In this document: one piece after another, positions 6,526 to 9,081 of the stretch
Position numbering within the stretch: the first letter of the stretch is position 1
Layout of the letters: each line of letters starts with the position of its first letter
Assembly: GCA_016650135.1 (NCBI GenBank)
Contig: JAENWH010000057.1
Coordinates: 1 to 9,081, forward strand
DNA: 9,081 bases
Source of the DNA: Peptostreptococcaceae bacterium
GTDB lineage: Bacteria; Bacillota_A; Clostridia; Peptostreptococcales; Anaerovoracaceae
Reading direction: 5' to 3'
Translations under genes and position numbers: made by a program
Notes under the pieces: model-generated
What the model was told of the DNA's origin: nothing
Databases searched by the model: none
Seen by the model: the letters and a program-made list of their open reading frames with translations, nothing else

Positions 6526-7588
6526 TGGTGCAAGATCTGCAGAAGCAGCTGAAGCTATTCATCAGTTTTCAGAGAAAACAAGAATTCCTGTGTTAACAAC
6601 TATGAACGCTGTGGATTTGGTACAAGATGAAGATAAAATTGGGTTTGTTGGTACATATGGCAATCGAGCAGCAAATATTATAATTGCCGAGTGTGATTTA
6701 TTGATTTCTGTCGGAGCAAGACTGGGCTTAAGACAAACAGGCCGTGTTCCCGAAAGATTTGCCCCGAATGCAAAGCTTATTCGTGCAGATATTGACCAAT
6801 ATGAACTTATCAGAAGCATAAAACCAGATGAGGAAAAGTACCTAACCGACGCGAAAGAATTCATGCTTAAGCTCTTAGCAGAGGATATTCCTGAATATAC
6901 CGAGTGGCGAGACAAATGTTTTGAAGTAAAAGTGACGCTTGATGGCGTTGACAACGTAATAGGTAATCTGGTGATTGAGAAGATATCTTCGCTTTTACCC
7001 GAAAACCCGGTTGTTGCTGTTGATGTTGGGCAAAATGAATGCTGGGCAGCACAATCTTTAACGTTGAAAGGAAAAGAAGGAAGAATACTGATTAGCGGTG
7101 GATACGGTTCAATGGGATGTGGTCTACCGTTTGCAATTGGCGCGTCCATCTCGAAGAGTTACGACACAGTATTCTGTATTACGGGAGACGGCGGACTGCA
7201 AATGAATATTCAGGAACTCGAAACCGTTGTACGTGAAAAAATCCCTGTAAAGATATTTGTCCTTAATAACCATGCGCTGGGAAAAATCAGTGAGGTTCAA
7301 ATGAAGTCATATGGCGAAAGATATGCACAAACAACAGAAACCAGTGGGTATTCTGTTCCGGATTTTGAAAAGGTCTCAAAAGCATATGGAATCAAAGCGA
7401 CTACGTTGTCCTCGTATGAACAGCTTGACGATTATTCTAGTTGGTTGGCGGATGACGAACCTTGTTTGATAAACATAACTCTTCCGTGGAATACTTTGCT
7501 TATTCCTAAAATTGATTTTAGTACCATGGAGGTAATGCCAAAACTTGACCAAATAACAGCGGTAACCGTGCAAAGGATACTTGAGTGA
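6479..7588 (+). CDS. Acetolactate synthase-like ThDP enzyme, central and PP domains; second half of a split or broken gene
   Basis: Up to 369 residues if TTG 6479 is used. The first seven are out of frame with the parent domain, and homology begins at RKPVLIVGNGAR (8-19), the start of the central domain. CDLLISVGARLGLRQTGR is the nucleotide-fold core of that domain. The PP domain follows, with GYGSMGCGLPFAIGASI and the full ThDP motif GDGG (236-239) to NN (263-264), with the Mg-binding residues D237 and N263/N264 region present. PDF and YG motifs near the C-terminus also fit acetolactate synthases. There are no other stops or missing motifs, so decay, if any, is recent. The 30-40 residues that normally link the two domains are absent at the junction. 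The exact substrate is unknown; YerE-like addition of a two-carbon unit to a sugar, or making an aldehyde or acetolactate-like precursor, are possibilities. Confidence 0.85.
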   Translation: MIFHSTSRKPVLIVGNGARSAEAAEAIHQFSEKTRIPVLTTMNAVDLVQDEDKIGFVGTYGNRAANIIIAECDLLISVGARLGLRQTGRVPERFAPNAKLIRADIDQYELIRSIKPDEEKYLTDAKEFMLKLLAEDIPEYTEWRDKCFEVKVTLDGVDNVIGNLVIEKISSLLPENPVVAVDVGQNECWAAQSLTLKGKEGRILISGGYGSMGCGLPFAIGASISKSYDTVFCITGDGGLQMNIQELETVVREKIPVKIFVLNNHALGKISEVQMKSYGERYAQTTETSGYSVPDFEKVSKAYGIKATTLSSYEQLDDYSSWLADDEPCLINITLPWNTLLIPKIDFSTMEVMPKLDQITAVTVQRILE

Positions 7589-7768
7589 TTTACTTCTTCT
7601 AAGGAACAAAGACTAAGAATTTGATGATAGTTGGCTTTTGGACAGAGTTTGTTGGGGTTGCTATCGCAAAACTACCCATTTGCTGACATCATTGATTAAA
7701 GGCCTTCTTGGGCTGGTGTTTTTGCAGGAATATGCTTGTGAATGCTTGTTATTTTCAGAGGTGAGATA
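7589..7768 (+). other. Intergenic gap of 180 bases within the block
   Basis: The other genes of this block overlap or nearly touch, so this gap stands out. I see no hairpin with a T-run and no good promoter. No open frame here has recognisable protein similarity. A deleted or decayed small gene is possible but unsupported. Confidence 0.4.
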
Positions 7769-8746
7769 ATGCTAAGGTTTCAAAAACAAATAAGGTTTAT
7801 TGTTATGGATGTTGACGGAACGCTCACCGATGGCAAAATATACATGGGTGATTCCGGCGAGATGATGAAGGCCTTTGATATAAAGGATGGCTGCGGAATA
7901 AAAGAAATTCTCCCTAAATGCAGTATTGTTCCTGTGATAATAACAGCGAGGAACAGTGAAATACTTAAAAACAGATGCAAGGAACTTGATGTTCTTGAAA
8001 TACATCAGGGTGTCAGGAATAAAATTGGCGAGTTGGAGAAAATACTCACTGACTTCTCCGAGAGAGACGGTTCTAGCTATTCCTTACAAAACGTTGCTTA
8101 TATTGGAGACGACCTTTTGGATATACAGTGTATGGAGCCAATCAAGGAAGCTGGCGGACTTGCTGTGTGCCCCAGCGATGCGGCAAGAGAAGTCGTTGAT
8201 ATTGCGAGTTTTATCTGCACAAAAAAAGGCGGAGACGGTGCCATCAGAGAGTTTATTGACTGGATTGCGGGTATTAATTCAGGTAGCAGGTCTGAACTTG
8301 AAAGGATTAGAACCATTTCCTCTGTTGCTTATGGCTTTATCACCAACTTTAATTCGAGTACGAACTCTGATGGGAGATATGACCTTGGGAATGGTGTGTT
8401 TGCAAATGTCATGTCATACATCACAAAAGAAGCGTGCCTGACCTGCTATGAAACCCATAAGAAATATATTGATGTTCAATATGTGATCTATGGAACAGAA
8501 ATCATGATGACTCAGCCTGTCGAAGAACTTAATGATTGCGTTTTCACACCGTACAACGAGGCAAAGGATATCACATTTTACGATAACAATTTTGGGAAAG
8601 TTAGCATTCTTAATCCGGGGGATTCTATTATTCTTTACACAAACGATGCGCATAGAGGTGCAATTTCAGTAAGCCGTCCGACCCCAGTGAGAAAGATCGT
8701 TGTAAAGGTTCCGCTTAGTAACGTAGCGGGCAAAGGGAAAATGTAA
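7769..8746 (+). CDS. Fusion: KdsC-like HAD phosphatase + YhcH/NanQ-like (YhcH/YjgK/YiaL) anomerase domain
   Basis: A 325-residue two-domain protein. Residues 1 to about 170 are a C0-type HAD phosphatase like KdsC or the NeuA-linked sialic acid-9-P phosphatases. They show DVDGTLTDG (14-22, nucleophile D14, acid/base D16), IITARN (57-62), K85, GDDLLD (113-118) and a KdsC-like ending CPSDAAREVVDIA followed by a GGDGAIREF stretch. Residues about 195-320 are a YhcH/YjgK/YiaL (DUF386) domain with GRYDLGNGVFANVMSY, HKKYIDVQY (230-238) and NPGDSIILYTNDAH (H295), the usual conserved sites. E. coli YhcH (NanQ) interconverts sialic acid anomers. Together they suggest dephosphorylation of a ulosonic acid phosphate and supply of the anomer used by the CMP-transferase. 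I chose ATG 7769 because GAGGTGA (7758-7764) precedes it; ATG 7742 would add nine unconserved residues upstream of that site. Confidence 0.85.
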   Translation: MLRFQKQIRFIVMDVDGTLTDGKIYMGDSGEMMKAFDIKDGCGIKEILPKCSIVPVIITARNSEILKNRCKELDVLEIHQGVRNKIGELEKILTDFSERDGSSYSLQNVAYIGDDLLDIQCMEPIKEAGGLAVCPSDAAREVVDIASFICTKKGGDGAIREFIDWIAGINSGSRSELERIRTISSVAYGFITNFNSSTNSDGRYDLGNGVFANVMSYITKEACLTCYETHKKYIDVQYVIYGTEIMMTQPVEELNDCVFTPYNEAKDITFYDNNFGKVSILNPGDSIILYTNDAHRGAISVSRPTPVRKIVVKVPLSNVAGKGKM

Positions 8747-8941
8747 ATCAGAATTCATTTGAGAATGTATTATCGGTACAGGGAAGGACTTCCATATTTT
8801 CCACAGAAACCGCTGAAATAGGGCATTCAGAGCGTGATTTGGCGATTTGAGGTACCATGTAGGATTTCCACAAAATCCATATCTGCAGAAACTATCAGGA
8901 TTTTTCAAGGGTTCTGTAGTAGGATTTCAAAGGAGAGTCTA
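8747..8941 (+). other. Intergenic region before rfbA with a small stem-loop
   Basis: No supported gene occurs in these 195 bases. GGATTT (8862-8867) and AAATCC (8873-8878) form a 6-bp stem with a five-base loop; no T-run follows directly, so it is not a clear terminator. The region separates the variable block from rfbA and could hold the rfbA promoter, but no confident -35/-10 pair is visible. A minus-strand open frame (8666-8908) runs into the phosphatase gene and is not credible. Confidence 0.4.
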
Positions 8942-9081
8942 ATGAAAGGAATTATCTTAGCTGGTGGAACTGGTTCTCGTCTTTATCCACTGACCATGGT
9001 AACCAGCAAACAGCTGTTGCCTGTCTATGACAAGCCCATGATCTATTATCCCTTGTCTACCCTCATGTTGGCAGGCATCAA
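8942..9081 (+). CDS. rfbA: Glucose-1-phosphate thymidylyltransferase, N-terminal part (3' end outside window)
   Basis: The first 46 residues of RfbA/RmlA, which makes dTDP-glucose from glucose-1-phosphate and dTTP, the first step to dTDP-rhamnose. [18 protein letters not shown] is the nucleotide-binding signature, with Ser in place of the more usual Thr in [21 protein letters not shown] (about 24-40) is the highly conserved RmlA continuation. ATG 8942 has AAAGGAG at 8929-8935. GC content here is about 42-45%, close to the preceding block and above the AT-rich glycosyltransferase genes. The gene probably begins a conserved rfbACBD-type group beyond the window (inference). It supports a deoxysugar such as rhamnose in the glycan. 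Confidence 0.93.
   Translation, partial: MKGIILAGGTGSRLYPLTMVTSKQLLPVYDKPMIYYPLSTLMLAGI

Noticed and set aside
6562..7149. Long minus-strand open frame of 195 codons opposite the ThDP enzyme's second half.
   Set aside because: It is opposite a clearly conserved coding region and has no family motif; it is a reading-frame shadow.
4303..7588. A phosphonate (CMP-aminoethylphosphonate) pathway as explanation of a cytidylyltransferase plus a ThDP decarboxylase.
   Set aside because: No PEP mutase is visible, the TIM-barrel enzyme has HMGL-type and not isocitrate-lyase-type motifs, and the KdsC-like/NanQ-like fusion points to ulosonic acids.
4271..7639. Identical 12-base string TAGTTGGCTTTT at 4271-4282 and 7628-7639, flanking the cytidylyltransferase-aldolase-ThDP genes.
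   Set aside because: A couple of exact 12-base matches are expected by chance in 9 kb, and the flanks show no further similarity, so it is not good evidence for a cassette boundary.
3244..8767. Near-identical 15-base strings ATTCATTTGAAAATG (3244-3258) and ATTCATTTGAGAATG (8753-8767), each just after a gene.
   Set aside because: One mismatch in 15 AT-rich bases is within chance expectation; no longer repeat surrounds them.
1..9081. CRISPR arrays, tRNA or rRNA genes.
   Set aside because: No regularly spaced repeats and no tRNA- or rRNA-like sequence were seen on either strand.

Overview
This is a bacterial surface-polysaccharide locus (O-antigen or capsule type), with every gene on the + strand. 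It runs from the tail of an insertion-sequence transposase to the first codons of rfbA, the dTDP-rhamnose pathway gene. The host cannot be named from the sequence. Standard code, strong AGGAGG ribosome sites and frequent TTG/GTG starts fit many bacteria. An rfbA-linked glycan locus with an ISAzo13-type element and a host-like GC in the mid-40s would suit a spirochaete such as Sphaerochaeta or Treponema, but that is a weak guess.

Layout. (1) 1-329: C-terminal part of an ISAzo13-family transposase, about 50% GC, followed by a short inverted repeat. (2) 464-4175: three AT-rich genes (roughly 23-30% GC, some stretches near 15%): a multi-pass Wzy-like polymerase, a family-2 glycosyltransferase of the SDQDDVW type, and a DUF115/GT42-like protein that may be another glycosyltransferase. 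A 520-base GC-richer stretch (1739-2258) with no intact gene lies between the first two and looks like decayed inserted DNA. (3) 4303-8746: a block of about 42% GC encoding a CMP-sugar synthetase-like cytidylyltransferase, a DRE-TIM (HMGL/4-hydroxy-2-oxovalerate type) aldolase, an acetolactate-synthase-like ThDP enzyme now split over two reading frames, and a fusion of a KdsC-like phosphatase with a YhcH/NanQ-like sialic acid anomerase domain. (4) From 8942: rfbA, cut by the window end.

How the genes may work together (inference). The third block looks like a pathway to a CMP-activated ulosonic-type acid. An aldolase joining pyruvate to a sugar aldehyde would make a 4-hydroxy-2-oxo acid, which is the head of Kdo and sialic acids. 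A KdsC-like phosphatase would remove the phosphate, a NanQ-like domain would set the anomer, and the NeuA/KdsB-type enzyme would add CMP. No NeuB or KdsA synthase is in the window; the aldolase, perhaps with the ThDP enzyme, stands where it would be expected. The DUF115/GT42-like protein could be the transferase for the product, the GT2 would add another sugar (possibly rhamnose, given rfbA), and the Wzy-like protein would polymerise the unit.

The most striking sequence-level observation is the ThDP gene. The frame changes exactly where the linker of about 30-40 residues between the first two domains should be, and that linker is missing. The second half is preceded by AGGAGG-N8-TTG, the same start geometry as the first half. 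It could be a recent deletion pseudogene or a working two-chain enzyme.
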